DNA of 64,000 nt from JAMLIA01 sp039810005 (GCA_039810005.1 JBDHWD010000005.1:1-64000), one strand, 5' to 3'. Shown: positions 17,185 to 25,782, counted from the first letter of the stretch. Numbers and translations: made by a program. Notes: a model not told the origin generated them from the sequence alone.

Positions 17185-18521
17185 TGCGGACCTACACCGG
17201 CATCGAGGCCGGACGGCAGGCGATCCTGTCGCGCCGTGAGCTGCGCGATGCGTCGCTCTCGCCGCGAATGCGCGAGGGCGTACGGCGTGTCTTCGGCGAG
17301 GACCTGCCGGCAGACGAGGTCGTGCGCCGCATCCTCGACGACGTGCGCCGTCAGGGCGACCGGGCGCTGCGCCACTACACCGAACAGATCGACGGTGTTG
17401 CGCTCGAGACTGTTGAGGTGTCGGACGCCGAGCTGGACGCTGCCTTCGATCAGGTGCCGGACGACGTTGTCGATGCGTTGAAGACGGCGGCCGACCGCAT
17501 TCGGCGCTTTCACGAGCGCCAGCACATAGACCCCTGGATTGACGCGCAGCCGGAAGGGATTCTCGGACAGCTCGTCGTGCCGCTCGAGCGCGTGGGCGTC
17601 TATGCGCCGGGTGGCAGCGCTCCGTATCCCTCCTCGCTGCTGATGACCGCGATCCCGGCGGCAGTGGCGGGAGTATCCGAGGTCGTTGTCTGCGCGCCGC
17701 CGGAGAAGAACGGCCAGATCGCGCCGGTGACGGCGGTCGCCGCGCGCATCGCCGGTGTATCGCGTGTCTTTCGCGTCGGCGGTGCGCAGGCGATCGCGGC
17801 AATGGCATACGGCACGGCAACCGTGCCGCGCGTCGACAAGATCCTTGGGCCGGGCAATATCTTCGTCGTGCTGGCCAAGCGCCAGGTCTATGGCGAGGTG
17901 GCGATTGATGCGCTGCCGGGGCCGACCGAGACGGTGCTGGTCGCCGACGCATCAGCCTCGGCAGCCCTCTGCGCGGCAGACATGCTGGCGCAGGCCGAAC
18001 ACGATCCGATGGCGAGCGCGATCCTGCTGACAACATCGTGCGACCTGGCGGCGTCGGTGCGGACCGAGCTGGAGAAGCAGTTGCGGACGCTGGAGCGTGC
18101 CGCGGTCGCGCGGGAGTCACTCGGCGAGAATGGCGCGATCGTCGTGCTCAACACGCTGGAGGAAGCGATCGCGCTGGCGAACGACTATGCGCCCGAGCAT
18201 CTCTGCCTGCTGGTCGAGGATCCGTGGCGCTGGGTGCCCGCTGTTCGCCACGCCGGCGGAATCTTCCTGGGCGAGAGCTCACCGGAGGTTCTCGGCGATT
18301 ACACCGCCGGACCGAGTCACGTCATGCCAACCGGCCGCACAGCGCGCTTCTCATCGCCGGTGAATGTGTCGGACTTCGTGAAGTACATCTCGCTGATCGG
18401 GCTGAATGAGCGCGGACTTGAGGCGTATGGCCCAGCAGCAGCACGCATCGCGCGCGCAGAGGGGCTTACAGCGCATGCTGCGGCAGTCGAGCGGCGGCTG
18501 GAGATGATGCGACCGGAATAG
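17178..18521 (+). CDS. hisD: Histidinol dehydrogenase
   Basis: Carries out the last two steps of histidine synthesis, oxidising histidinol to histidine with NAD and zinc. Its 447 residues are typical. Family blocks are YTEQIDGVALETVEVSDAE, the APGGSAPYPSSLLMTAIPA loop, KILGPGNIFVVLAKRQVYG, AIDALPGPTETVLVADASA and the zinc-site blocks LAQAEHDPMASAILL and DYTAGPSHVMPTGRTARFSS. ATG 17178 overlaps the hisG stop by seven bases. It is the last gene of the T-box-controlled operon. Confidence 0.97.
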   Translation: MVVRTYTGIEAGRQAILSRRELRDASLSPRMREGVRRVFGEDLPADEVVRRILDDVRRQGDRALRHYTEQIDGVALETVEVSDAELDAAFDQVPDDVVDALKTAADRIRRFHERQHIDPWIDAQPEGILGQLVVPLERVGVYAPGGSAPYPSSLLMTAIPAAVAGVSEVVVCAPPEKNGQIAPVTAVAARIAGVSRVFRVGGAQAIAAMAYGTATVPRVDKILGPGNIFVVLAKRQVYGEVAIDALPGPTETVLVADASASAALCAADMLAQAEHDPMASAILLTTSCDLAASVRTELEKQLRTLERAAVARESLGENGAIVVLNTLEEAIALANDYAPEHLCLLVEDPWRWVPAVRHAGGIFLGESSPEVLGDYTAGPSHVMPTGRTARFSSPVNVSDFVKYISLIGLNERGLEAYGPAAARIARAEGLTAHAAAVERRLEMMRPE

Positions 18522-18560
18522 GCGCAGGTTGATTTGAATGAACTCGCCAGTGTTCGATTG

Positions 18561-18691
18561 TGGCCGAGAGGGCGTATGCAATACGCCCCTACAGTCGAAT
18601 ATCTTCTTCAATCGGCCAATGTCCATCGGAATGGGCTATTCGGCGCAATGCACATTACGTTTGTAGGGGCGTATTGCATACGCCCGGCCAG
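18561..18691. repeat. MITE/REP-like palindromic element
   Basis: Two inverted copies of a 24-base unit lie at 18570-18593 (GGGCGTATGCAATACGCCCC, then TACA) and 18663-18686 (exact reverse complement). Each unit is itself a hairpin, GGGCGTAT-GCA-ATACGCCC. The inversion extends outward through TGGCCG at 18561 and CGGCCA at 18691, giving 131 bases with terminal inverted repeats. The 69-base core between the units shows no coding sequence. The element lies between the ends of convergent hisD and ruvA, the usual place for such repeats. Confidence 0.75.
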
Positions 18692-18748
18692 ATGCCGGGG
18701 GCGGCACGAATAGCCATTGATTCTTGCCGCCGAGATGCGCCGCGTCTA

Positions 18749-19336
18749 CTACCCCGGATTCCCCAGGCGTTGAAGCGCTTGGAAAACGCGCTCTTCAATA
18801 GTGAGCCCTTCGCGCTCCTGGACGACGTTGAGGGCACCACGGGCTTCGGTGAGCGAGTATCCGAGGGCTTCGAGCGCGGCGAGCGCTTCGCGGTCGGCGG
18901 TGTCGAGCGGGCCGCCACCGGATGTCGGGAGCACGTCGGGCAGGCGGCGCTTCAGATGGAAGACGATCTGCTCGGCGGTCTTCTTGCCGATGCCAGGTAC
19001 GCGCGAGAGCAGCTTGACGTCCTCGGCGGAAATGGCGGCGTAGATGGCGGCCGGCTCGTCGAATGTCAACAGGTTCAGCGCGACGCGAGGGCCAATGCCG
19101 GATACGGTCAGCAGCAGCTGGAAAAGCTCCAGCTCCTCCTGCTCGGTGAACCCGTAGAGCGTAAGCGCATCCTCGCGAACGACGAGATGCGTGACGAGCG
19201 AGACACGATCGCCAACGCCGCCAGCGGACGCGGCTGAGCGGCCGGAGGTGAGTACGCGCACGAGAAAGCCGTGGAGATCCACCACCAGCGCCGATGGCTC
19301 GACTGCCGCGATGACTCCACGAACGCCTGCGATCAT
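18749..19336 (-). CDS. ruvA: Holliday junction DNA helicase subunit RuvA
   Basis: RuvA binds four-way junctions and loads the RuvB motor for branch migration. The protein has 195 residues. An N-terminal OB domain begins with MIAGVRGVIAAVEPSALVVD and includes THLVVREDALTLYGF. Tandem helix-hairpin-helix motifs follow (LTVSGIGPRVALNLL and LSRVPGIGKKTAEQIVFHLK). The C-terminal domain III has EALAALEALGYSLTEA. The start overlaps the amidohydrolase stop by ATGA. RuvB and RuvC are not in the window. Confidence 0.96.
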   Translation of the reverse strand: MIAGVRGVIAAVEPSALVVDLHGFLVRVLTSGRSAASAGGVGDRVSLVTHLVVREDALTLYGFTEQEELELFQLLLTVSGIGPRVALNLLTFDEPAAIYAAISAEDVKLLSRVPGIGKKTAEQIVFHLKRRLPDVLPTSGGGPLDTADREALAALEALGYSLTEARGALNVVQEREGLTIEERVFQALQRLGNPG

Positions 19337-20199
19337 GCCGACACCTCCTCGATCTCACTCAACCGATAGACACGTTCGGCGTTGTTGCCGAGGATGGCTG
19401 GCGCGTCGTCCGAATCCAGGATTGAGCGGACCTTCCGCAGCAGCCGGTCCTGACGCAGGACGGCGTAGTCACTGGCAAACAGCACGCGGTCCGCGCCAAC
19501 GATGTTGACGACGGACTGGAAGACATCGTCACGATACAGGTATGTCGTGGCGGCGGAGTCGTAGACGACATTGCGCGTGACTTGATGGACAGCGCGGTTC
19601 AGCTCGTAGAACGGCAGACCGCCGCCCCAGTGGGCCAGCACAACAGGTTGGTCCGGATAGGCGGTCAACAGATTGATCATGCGCGCTGGAGTTGCAGTGC
19701 CTTTGCCAGGGTACAGGTGGCCGACCGGCTCCGATGTATGAATCATGATCGGCCGGTTGCGCTCGCGACAGACCCCCATCAGGCCGGATATGGAGGCGGT
19801 GTCGAGCAAGTCGAGCCCCTGCGCGTCCGCGTTGAGCTCGCCGATGCCGGCTGCGCCGAGATCGAAGGCACGCTCGGCGTCACGTGCGGCGGATGGATCG
19901 TGCGGAACGACGATACCGAGGAACTCGATCCGGCCGGGATAGTTGCGACGCGCCTCGGCCATCCACTCCGTGTGTGCCCGGCAGATGCCCGGATCGGCCC
20001 ACGGGAAGCCGCAGGCGATCGACGTATCGACACCTGCGGCGTCCATGCTGGCGATCAGATCTTCGGGCGACGCAAGCAAATAGTCAGGACGTTCGTAGAG
20101 CGAGCCGAACCAGGCGTCGCGCTGGCGATATTGCTCACGGTCGGCGACGACTTCCGGCAGGAAGATGTGGACGTGCGCGTCGATGACTCGGTCTGCCAT
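19333..20199 (-). CDS. Amidohydrolase-2 family metal-dependent hydrolase
   Basis: A TIM-barrel protein of 288 residues. The N-terminal metal motif is VIDAHVHIFLP. Further blocks are FPWADPGICRAHTEWM, IMIHTSEPVGH with a metal histidine, VVLAHWGGGLPFYELN and the C-terminal LFASDYAVL aspartate site. This is the PF04909 layout used by ACMS decarboxylase-like and lactonase-like enzymes. The substrate cannot be assigned. It lies between the PP2C gene (7-base gap) and ruvA (ATGA overlap), probably one transcript with no obvious functional link. Confidence 0.8.
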   Translation of the reverse strand: MADRVIDAHVHIFLPEVVADREQYRQRDAWFGSLYERPDYLLASPEDLIASMDAAGVDTSIACGFPWADPGICRAHTEWMAEARRNYPGRIEFLGIVVPHDPSAARDAERAFDLGAAGIGELNADAQGLDLLDTASISGLMGVCRERNRPIMIHTSEPVGHLYPGKGTATPARMINLLTAYPDQPVVLAHWGGGLPFYELNRAVHQVTRNVVYDSAATTYLYRDDVFQSVVNIVGADRVLFASDYAVLRQDRLLRKVRSILDSDDAPAILGNNAERVYRLSEIEEVSA

Positions 20200-20205
20200 G
20201 GCGGA

Positions 20206-21081
20206 TTACGTCACAAAGACGACGTAGCCGACGATGCCAACGAAGATCAGCAGGCCGAGAACGACCAGAATCGTCAGGACGATGTTCATGCGCGAATCGG
20301 CGACTGGCTCTTCAACCGGCGCTTCCAGGATGCTGATCGGCGCAGCCCAGACGCAGAGCGCGGTGACGTTATCGGTCGAACCGGCGCGAATGGCGCGATC
20401 GACCATCTCCTTGGCCGCGTCCTCGGGCTGCATCGTGAGCAGGATCGACGTCATCTCGTCGTCGGAGAGATGGTCGTGCAGACCGTCAGTCGAGAGCAGC
20501 AGGCGGTCGTCGGGCAGCAGCGTCAGCTCGAAGATATCGACGTCGACGCGCTGGCGATGGCCAAGCGCGCGCGTGATGATGTTCTTGTGCTGGCTGCCAC
20601 GCGCCTCGTCCTGCGTCATTGCGCCCATCGCGACCTGCTCGGCGACGAGTGAATGATCGTGAGTGATCTGGTTGAGATTTCTGGCGCGGACGAGGTAGGC
20701 ACGGCTGTCGCCGATGTTGCCAATGGCGATGTCCATGCCCTTGACGATGCCGGCGACGAGCGTCGTGCCCATCATGTTGTGCTCACCCTCGGCAGAGCCA
20801 CCGGCGTAGATCTGTTCGTTCGCCTGGCGGAATGCCTGCTTGAGAAGCACGACGATGTCGTCAGAATCGGCCGTGGTGAACCGCTCGCGGAGGGCTTCGA
20901 TCGCCATGCTGGAGGCGACCTCGCCGCGCTGGTAGCCGCCCATGCCGTCGGCAACGGCGAGAACCAGCAGCTCGTCGGCTGCCGGCGTCGTGACGATATC
21001 GTGGTAAACCGCATCCTCGTTGTCTTCGCGGACCGGTCCGGGGTCGGTCGCTGCACCGACAATGAGTCGACTGTCCTCCAC
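20206..21081 (-). CDS. PP2C-family serine/threonine phosphatase with C-terminal membrane anchor
   Basis: A PrpC/PstP-like metal-dependent phosphatase of 291 residues. Metal-site blocks are VGAATDPGPVREDNEDAVY (8-26), VLAVADGMGGYQRGE (40-54), NIGDSRAYLVR, LLLSTDGLHDHLSDDEM and AGSTDNVTALCVWA. A single membrane helix (VLTILVVLGLLIFVGIVGYV) at the extreme C terminus would anchor the catalytic domain on the cytoplasmic face. GTG 21081 is chosen because GAGGAG lies about ten bases upstream. The frame is open to 21615, but that part crosses the divergent lipoprotein gene. Likely partners are Ser/Thr kinases and the FHA proteins encoded at 25-26 kb. Confidence 0.88.
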   Translation of the reverse strand: MEDSRLIVGAATDPGPVREDNEDAVYHDIVTTPAADELLVLAVADGMGGYQRGEVASSMAIEALRERFTTADSDDIVVLLKQAFRQANEQIYAGGSAEGEHNMMGTTLVAGIVKGMDIAIGNIGDSRAYLVRARNLNQITHDHSLVAEQVAMGAMTQDEARGSQHKNIITRALGHRQRVDVDIFELTLLPDDRLLLSTDGLHDHLSDDEMTSILLTMQPEDAAKEMVDRAIRAGSTDNVTALCVWAAPISILEAPVEEPVADSRMNIVLTILVVLGLLIFVGIVGYVVFVT

Positions 21082-21229
21082 GCGCGAGACTCTCCTCGGT
21101 TCGGTGTCAGGTAGGCCAATTGGCACGTCGGGCGCGATATTTGCGACCGACCCATATGATACTGTACCGACCCGCCCACGATTCGACGACGATTGCTGAG
21201 GCGGGCTTAAGGGGAAGAGGACGCGACAG

Positions 21230-21949
21230 ATGCGAGTATCACGGCTGATCTTCGTTACATTGATGGGGTTTGCGCTCATCGCTGCTGCCTGTGGTGGGGG
21301 CAACGATGACGACAAAGCTGACGATAGTGACGTGACTGCGGCGACGGTTCTCAGTAGCGCCAGCGACCGCTGGTCGGAGACGGAGACTGTCCACTTCAAG
21401 TTGGCCGTTGATGGCGATGCGTACATCGATTCCGGTAAGACGATCAAGCTGCTCAGCGCCGAAGGCGATATGAAGCGGCCGGACTCGGTGAAGGCCGACG
21501 CCAAGATCGATGTGCAGATCTCGCAGGTCAACATCTCCCTGATTGCGATCGGCACAGACGCATGGATGACGAACTTCATTACCGGCGCGTGGGAGAAAGC
21601 GCCGTCCGACTTCACCTACAACCCGGCCGTGCTGTTCGATAAGGACAATGGCATTGGCCCGATTCTCGCCAATCTGCAGAACGCAGAGCTGGATGGGACC
21701 GAGAAGGTGAACGACCGCGACGCGTATAAGGTCAATGGCAGCGTCGATGAGGCGACGGTTGCGCTGGTGACCGCTGGATCGATCCAGGGTCAGCAGATCG
21801 ATGTCCAGTTGTGGGTCGATAAGGAAACGAGCGACCTGCTGCGTGTGAAGCTGGAAGAGCCGGAAGGCGTGCGGGACAACCCCGTCACCTGGACGCTTGA
21901 TCTCACGAAGCAGGGCGAAGACGTCACCATCGAAGCTCCGGCGTCCTGA
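21230..21949 (+). CDS. LppX/LprAFG-type lipoprotein
   Basis: A secreted lipoprotein of 239 residues. An N-terminal signal (MRVSRLIFVTLMGFALIAAA) precedes the lipidated Cys21, then a Gly/Asp-rich linker. The mature part has the pattern of the LppX_LprAFG family (PF07161): a VHFKLAVDGDAY strand, GDMKRPDSVKADAKIDV, a paired-strand region with KVNDRDAYKVNGSVD, and IDVQLWVDKETSDLLRVKLE. Mycobacterial members carry lipids or lipoglycans across the envelope. It is followed 14 bases later by an MFS pump, the same gene pair as mycobacterial lprG-P55. Confidence 0.8.
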   Translation: MRVSRLIFVTLMGFALIAAACGGGNDDDKADDSDVTAATVLSSASDRWSETETVHFKLAVDGDAYIDSGKTIKLLSAEGDMKRPDSVKADAKIDVQISQVNISLIAIGTDAWMTNFITGAWEKAPSDFTYNPAVLFDKDNGIGPILANLQNAELDGTEKVNDRDAYKVNGSVDEATVALVTAGSIQGQQIDVQLWVDKETSDLLRVKLEEPEGVRDNPVTWTLDLTKQGEDVTIEAPAS

Positions 21950-21963
21950 GCGAATCTGAACCA

Positions 21964-23499
21964 GTGCAAGACGCTTCCGTCCCGCGAAGGCTGCTGCTGC
22001 CGGTTCTGTCGGTTGTGTTCCTGGCCGCACTGGACCTAACGGTCGTCGCGCCGATCCTGCCGCGCGTCATCGACGACCTCGGCATCAGCGCGGTTGATGC
22101 GGACCGCTACTCCTGGATCGTGCTGGCCTACCTCGTTGCCTACACGGTGACGGTTCCGCTGTCCGGCAAACTGTCGGACGGACTGGGACGCTATCCGGTG
22201 TTCGGGGCGGCACTGGCGCTGTTTCTCTTCGGCTCGGCGGTCGCCGCGCTATCAAATAGCCTCGGTCTGATGATCGCCGGTCGGACGCTGCAGGGGCTTG
22301 GCGGTGGCGCGATGCTGCCAGTGTCGATGGCGCTGGTTGCGGATGTCGTGCCGCCACGGCGGCGGGCAGTTGTGCTAGGGCTTGTCGCCGCCGTCGATAC
22401 GTTTGGCTGGGTGCTCGGGCCGGTCTGGGGTTCGGTGATCTTCGAGCTGCTGGACTCATGGCGCGCAATCTTCTGGCTCAACTTGCCGATCGGCCTGATT
22501 GCGGGCGGCGTGCTGGTAACAACGGCGCGGAATGCACCACGCGTAGCGTCGAAGGCGCTGCCGCCGCTGAATGCGGCGTTGCTCGGCGCGGTGGGGCTCG
22601 TTGCATTCTGCCTGGCGTTGTCATCGGGGGGCGAGGCAGGGCTCGGGGCAGGGCAGGGTGCGGCGCGGCTCGGCGCGGAGACGAATCCGCTGGCTGCATG
22701 GCGCTGGCCCCTGCTGGCGCTGGCGCTGGTGTTGCTGCTCGGCTTTGTGCTGGTCGAACGCCGATCTTTGCGACCGATCCTGCCAAGAACGCTGATTCGG
22801 CGGCGGCTGTTTCAGGCAGCCGGGGTGGCGAATGTGCTGGTCGGCGTCGCGCTGATTACCGGCATGGTGAACGCACCGCTGGCTGTCGCACTACTGTCAG
22901 ATGAGAATGTCGTGGCGACCCGGACGGCGATGCTGCTGGGGAGCTTCACGCTGGCGATGACAGTCGGCGCCCTGGTCGGGGGCCGAGCGGTGAACTCGCT
23001 GGGCGTGCGATCGACGGCAATCACCGGTCTCGTGGTGAGTGCCGCCGGTTTCGTGTCGATGTGGTGGTGGCCGAACGAGCTGCACATGGGCTGGATGGCG
23101 GCGACGATGGTCGTCGCCGGACTGGGCCTCGGGATCGTGATCGCGCCAATTGGAGAGGTCGCGATTCGTGCTGCGCGGCTGGATGACTACGGCGCGGCGT
23201 CCGGGCTGGTGCTGCTGGCGCGGCTGCTGGGCATGACGGTCGGGCTCTCGGCGATTACGGCCTATGGATTGGCACGGCTCGATCAGCGCATTGCTGATCT
23301 TCCGCCGGTGTCGCCGTTGCCGGGAGAGACGACCTCCGCGTACTTCGCCCGGCAGCAGCAGATGGTTGACGATCACATCATCCCGCTGACGCTCGATGTC
23401 ATCCGCGAGAGCTTCATCATTGCCGGCATCGTTTGCATCGCCGCGATTGTGGCCGCGGCGATGCTTCGCGAGACTGACAAACCCCCAACTGACCGTTAG
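21964..23499 (+). CDS. EmrB/QacA-type MFS transporter (P55-like)
   Basis: A membrane transporter of 511 residues with about 14 helices, the DHA2 drug:proton antiporter layout. Motif A is seen as GKLSDGLGRYPVF, preceded by the DADRYSWIVLAYLVAYTV helix. The antiporter motif C region is DTFGWVLGPVWGSVIFE. A long polar loop precedes the C-terminal helix (FIIAGIVCIAAIVAAAML). The size and the upstream LppX/LprG-like lipoprotein match mycobacterial P55, which works with LprG in lipid export. The substrate here is unproven. GTG 21964 has only a weak ribosome site. Its end overlaps the nitroreductase gene by 4 bases, tail to tail. Confidence 0.85.
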   Translation: MQDASVPRRLLLPVLSVVFLAALDLTVVAPILPRVIDDLGISAVDADRYSWIVLAYLVAYTVTVPLSGKLSDGLGRYPVFGAALALFLFGSAVAALSNSLGLMIAGRTLQGLGGGAMLPVSMALVADVVPPRRRAVVLGLVAAVDTFGWVLGPVWGSVIFELLDSWRAIFWLNLPIGLIAGGVLVTTARNAPRVASKALPPLNAALLGAVGLVAFCLALSSGGEAGLGAGQGAARLGAETNPLAAWRWPLLALALVLLLGFVLVERRSLRPILPRTLIRRRLFQAAGVANVLVGVALITGMVNAPLAVALLSDENVVATRTAMLLGSFTLAMTVGALVGGRAVNSLGVRSTAITGLVVSAAGFVSMWWWPNELHMGWMAATMVVAGLGLGIVIAPIGEVAIRAARLDDYGAASGLVLLARLLGMTVGLSAITAYGLARLDQRIADLPPVSPLPGETTSAYFARQQQMVDDHIIPLTLDVIRESFIIAGIVCIAAIVAAAMLRETDKPPTDR

Positions 23500-24050
23500 T
23501 CGCCCATCCGGTTGAAGCTGGCGACTTCTGAGAGCGGGTGGCGACCACCCTGCGCCGGGTTCGGCCGCGGGTCCTTCGATGTCGTGGCGTAGCCGAACGC
23601 AACGAGCGAGCGAGCCGTGTTCTTCTCGGGGATGTTGAGAATGCGCTTCGCTTCGGCTTGCAGCGCGTCGTCGCCATACCAGGCGACGCCGCTGTGCAGG
23701 CCCAGTGCCTGCGCAGCGATCATCAGGCGCTCAGTGACGCGACCCTCGTCGTAGGCTTCAGAGAGGTCGGCATCCCCGTCGAGGACGATGGCGATGCCGA
23801 GTGATGCCTCAGAGACCCAGTTGATCGGCGTGCGCAGCTTGCTGAGTTGCGTCAGGATGTCCTTATCGGTGACGGCGATGAAGTGCCAGGGTTGGGTATT
23901 GCGCGAGCTGCCGGTCCAGCGCGCGACTTCCAGCAGCTCGTTTACGATCTCGTCAGAGACATCGCCGCCGGTGTATTGACGGGTCTGGCGAACATTGCGC
24001 AGTGCTTTGGTGATCTCATTGCTGCTTTGCTGAGCCATATGGTGTGACAT
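23496..24050 (-). CDS. Nitroreductase-family FMN protein
   Basis: A protein of 184 residues with the nitroreductase fold. The FMN-binding start is NVRQTRQYTGGDVSDE with RxTRxY in place of the usual RRSVRxF. The WTGSSRNTQPWHFIAV block is diagnostic, and a GVAWYGDDAL to RSLVAFGYA region completes the cofactor site. Members reduce nitro compounds, quinones or F420/flavin-linked substrates with NAD(P)H. The substrate cannot be assigned. The first ATG sits against its ribosome site, so ATG 24038 is an alternative. Overlaps the MFS gene tail to tail. Confidence 0.82.
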   Translation of the reverse strand: MSHHMAQQSSNEITKALRNVRQTRQYTGGDVSDEIVNELLEVARWTGSSRNTQPWHFIAVTDKDILTQLSKLRTPINWVSEASLGIAIVLDGDADLSEAYDEGRVTERLMIAAQALGLHSGVAWYGDDALQAEAKRILNIPEKNTARSLVAFGYATTSKDPRPNPAQGGRHPLSEVASFNRMGD

Positions 24051-24112
24051 CCTCTCGCTGATCTTCCAACGGCGCTCCGGGACGGAACGCTGCTGCTTCC
24101 AACCGTAAACTG

Positions 24113-24805
24113 TCAGCCAGTATTTCGCCCGCTTGCTGCTTCGCGAAGCTCGTGGACAGCCGCGACGACGCCACGATCAGAACCGAATATCGCCGTCCCG
24201 GCGACGAGCATCGTTGCGCCGGCCTCAACGGCACGCTGCGCCGTGCGGACCGAGATGCCGCCATCAACTTCCAGGATCGTCGGGTAGCCGTTGGCTGCGA
24301 TGGCATCGCGTGCCTCGCTGAGGCGACGGAGCGAGGTGGGAATGAAGCTCTGGCCGCCGAATCCAGGGTTGACGCTCATGACCAGCACCAGGTCACACAG
24401 CGGCAATAGCTCGATCGCGTGACTGATCGGTGTGCCGGGATTGAGCGCTATACCGGCTCGCGCTCCGCGTTCGCGGATCGTCTGGAGCACGCGGTGCGGA
24501 TGGACCGTCGCCTCGACCTGAATCGTGACGATGTCCGCGCCGGCATCGATGAAGTCCTCGACGTAGCGCTCCGGCTCGACGATCATCAGATGCACGTCAA
24601 GTGGCAGGCTCGTTGCCTCGCGAACCGACGCGACGACCGGGATGCCGATCGAGATGTTCGGCACGAAGCGGCCATCCATCACATCAAGATGAACGTAATC
24701 AGCGCCCGCCTCTTCGAGCTGACTGAGCGATTCTCCGATGCGGGTCAGGTCGCTGTTCAGGATCGATGGCGCGATCCTGATCGGCGCGTCAGTCGGGGTG
24801 TTCAA
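24113..24805 (-). CDS. rpe: Ribulose-phosphate 3-epimerase
   Basis: Interconverts ribulose 5-phosphate and xylulose 5-phosphate in the pentose phosphate pathway. The TIM-barrel blocks are complete: IAPSILNSDLTRIGESL, YVHLDVMDGRFVPNISIG, LPLDVHLMIVEPERYVEDFI, VMSVNPGFGGQSFIP, LEVDGGISVRTAQ and MLVAGTAIFGSD. A TTG start at 24805 is chosen because GGAGG lies eight bases before it and gives 230 residues, the family size. The frame stays open to 25024, but that region crosses the divergent fhaA promoter and reading frame. Confidence 0.94.
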   Translation of the reverse strand: MNTPTDAPIRIAPSILNSDLTRIGESLSQLEEAGADYVHLDVMDGRFVPNISIGIPVVASVREATSLPLDVHLMIVEPERYVEDFIDAGADIVTIQVEATVHPHRVLQTIRERGARAGIALNPGTPISHAIELLPLCDLVLVMSVNPGFGGQSFIPTSLRRLSEARDAIAANGYPTILEVDGGISVRTAQRAVEAGATMLVAGTAIFGSDRGVVAAVHELREAASGRNTG

Positions 24806-24894
24806 CGCTGATGCCTCCAGCCTGATACCGACGAGTCTCCGGCGTTTCTGCCACTCCACTATACCGATTCCCGCGCCTGCCCTACGCCACTGGT

Positions 24895-24924
24895 TTGACC
24901 GACCTGAAACGTGGCACCTATAAT
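24895..24924 (+). promoter_or_regulatory. Near-consensus sigma-70 promoter of fhaA
   Basis: TTGACC (24895-24900) and TATAAT (24919-24924) are separated by 18 bases. This is the best core promoter in the window. It rules out the upstream in-frame start at 24911 and supports ATG 24986 for fhaA. Confidence 0.75.
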
Positions 24925-24985
24925 CCGGTTGCGGCACCTGTGTGCCGTTCTGTCTATCGTCTCCAGCATTCGGAGTCTCGCCGGG

Positions 24986-25753
24986 ATGACCGCCCTCGAC
25001 AAGTTCGAAAATTTCTTCGAGCATGTCGTTGAGGGCACGGTTGGGCGTATCTTCCGTCCGGCGATTCAGCCGGCCGAGATCGGCCGTCGCCTGGAGCGCG
25101 CGATGGAGAGCCGCAAGATCGCCTCAGTCGACGGGATGATCGTCCCGAACGACTACCACGTCAGCATGAACCCGCTCGATATGGTCATGTTCGCCGACTT
25201 CGTGCCGGCGCTCTGTCATCAGATGGAGGAGTGGCTGATCGATCTCGCCGATCAGCGCGACTATCGCTTCATCGATCTGGTGCGGGTGCAGATCTTCGGC
25301 GAGGATGCCGTCTCGCGCCGCCAGATTCAGGTGGAAGCAAGCATCGCCCAGCTCCCCGGCCTCGACCGGGTCGAACAGGATGAGGTCCAGCGGACCGAGG
25401 TCTACCGCGTCATTCAGGCCTCGGGCGATGTGCCGCCGAAGCTCCTGCGCTTCGTCAGCGGTGAGCATCAGGGCGAGACGGTGATCCTGCGACGCCCGAC
25501 AATCGCGGTCGGAAGGGCGCTCGACAACGACGTTGTCATCGATGCTGCGGAAGTCTCGCGTCACCACGCGAAGATCGAGTACCGCAACGGGGTGTACGAG
25601 CTGACCGATCTGGAAAGCACCAACGGCACGATGGTCAATGGTCGACGGGTGGCAACGGCGCGCCTGAACGACGGGGATATGATTACCTTCGGGACAGTGG
25701 TGATGGAGTTGCTGCCCTACGCCGCCCCTGCTGGTGGCGTGCACCACCGTTGA
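24986..25753 (+). CDS. fhaA: FhaA-like protein: DUF3662 domain plus FHA domain
   Basis: A 255-residue protein with the order of mycobacterial FhaA. The N-terminal DUF3662 region (MTALDKFENFFEHVVEGTVG to about 120) contains IQPAEIGRRLERAMESRK and VPNDYHVSMNPLD. The C-terminal FHA domain (about 165-250) has RPTIAVGRALDNDVVI, VSRHHAKIEY and LTDLESTNGTMVNGR, the phosphothreonine-binding loops. In Actinobacteria it links Ser/Thr kinase signalling to cell-wall growth. ATG 24986 follows GGAG and lies downstream of the promoter. fhaB follows. Confidence 0.88.
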   Translation: MTALDKFENFFEHVVEGTVGRIFRPAIQPAEIGRRLERAMESRKIASVDGMIVPNDYHVSMNPLDMVMFADFVPALCHQMEEWLIDLADQRDYRFIDLVRVQIFGEDAVSRRQIQVEASIAQLPGLDRVEQDEVQRTEVYRVIQASGDVPPKLLRFVSGEHQGETVILRRPTIAVGRALDNDVVIDAAEVSRHHAKIEYRNGVYELTDLESTNGTMVNGRRVATARLNDGDMITFGTVVMELLPYAAPAGGVHHR

Positions 25754-25782
25754 TGCCGTCGTGCCGGTAAGGTCGTCAATCG

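Noticed and set aside
16537..18120. 527-codon minus-strand frame opposite hisG/hisD
   Set aside because: Both plus-strand genes are complete and recognisable. The antisense product is Pro/Arg/Ala-rich shadow sequence.
18570..18686. CRISPR repeat pair
   Set aside because: There are only two units, in inverted rather than direct orientation, and no cas gene is nearby.
21082..21615. N-terminal extension of the PP2C phosphatase frame
   Set aside because: It crosses the divergent lipoprotein gene and lacks family sequence. A GTG with a good ribosome site at 21081 gives the normal phosphatase start.
24806..25024. N-terminal extension of the rpe frame
   Set aside because: It overlaps the fhaA promoter and start. 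The TTG at 24805 with GGAGG gives the family length.
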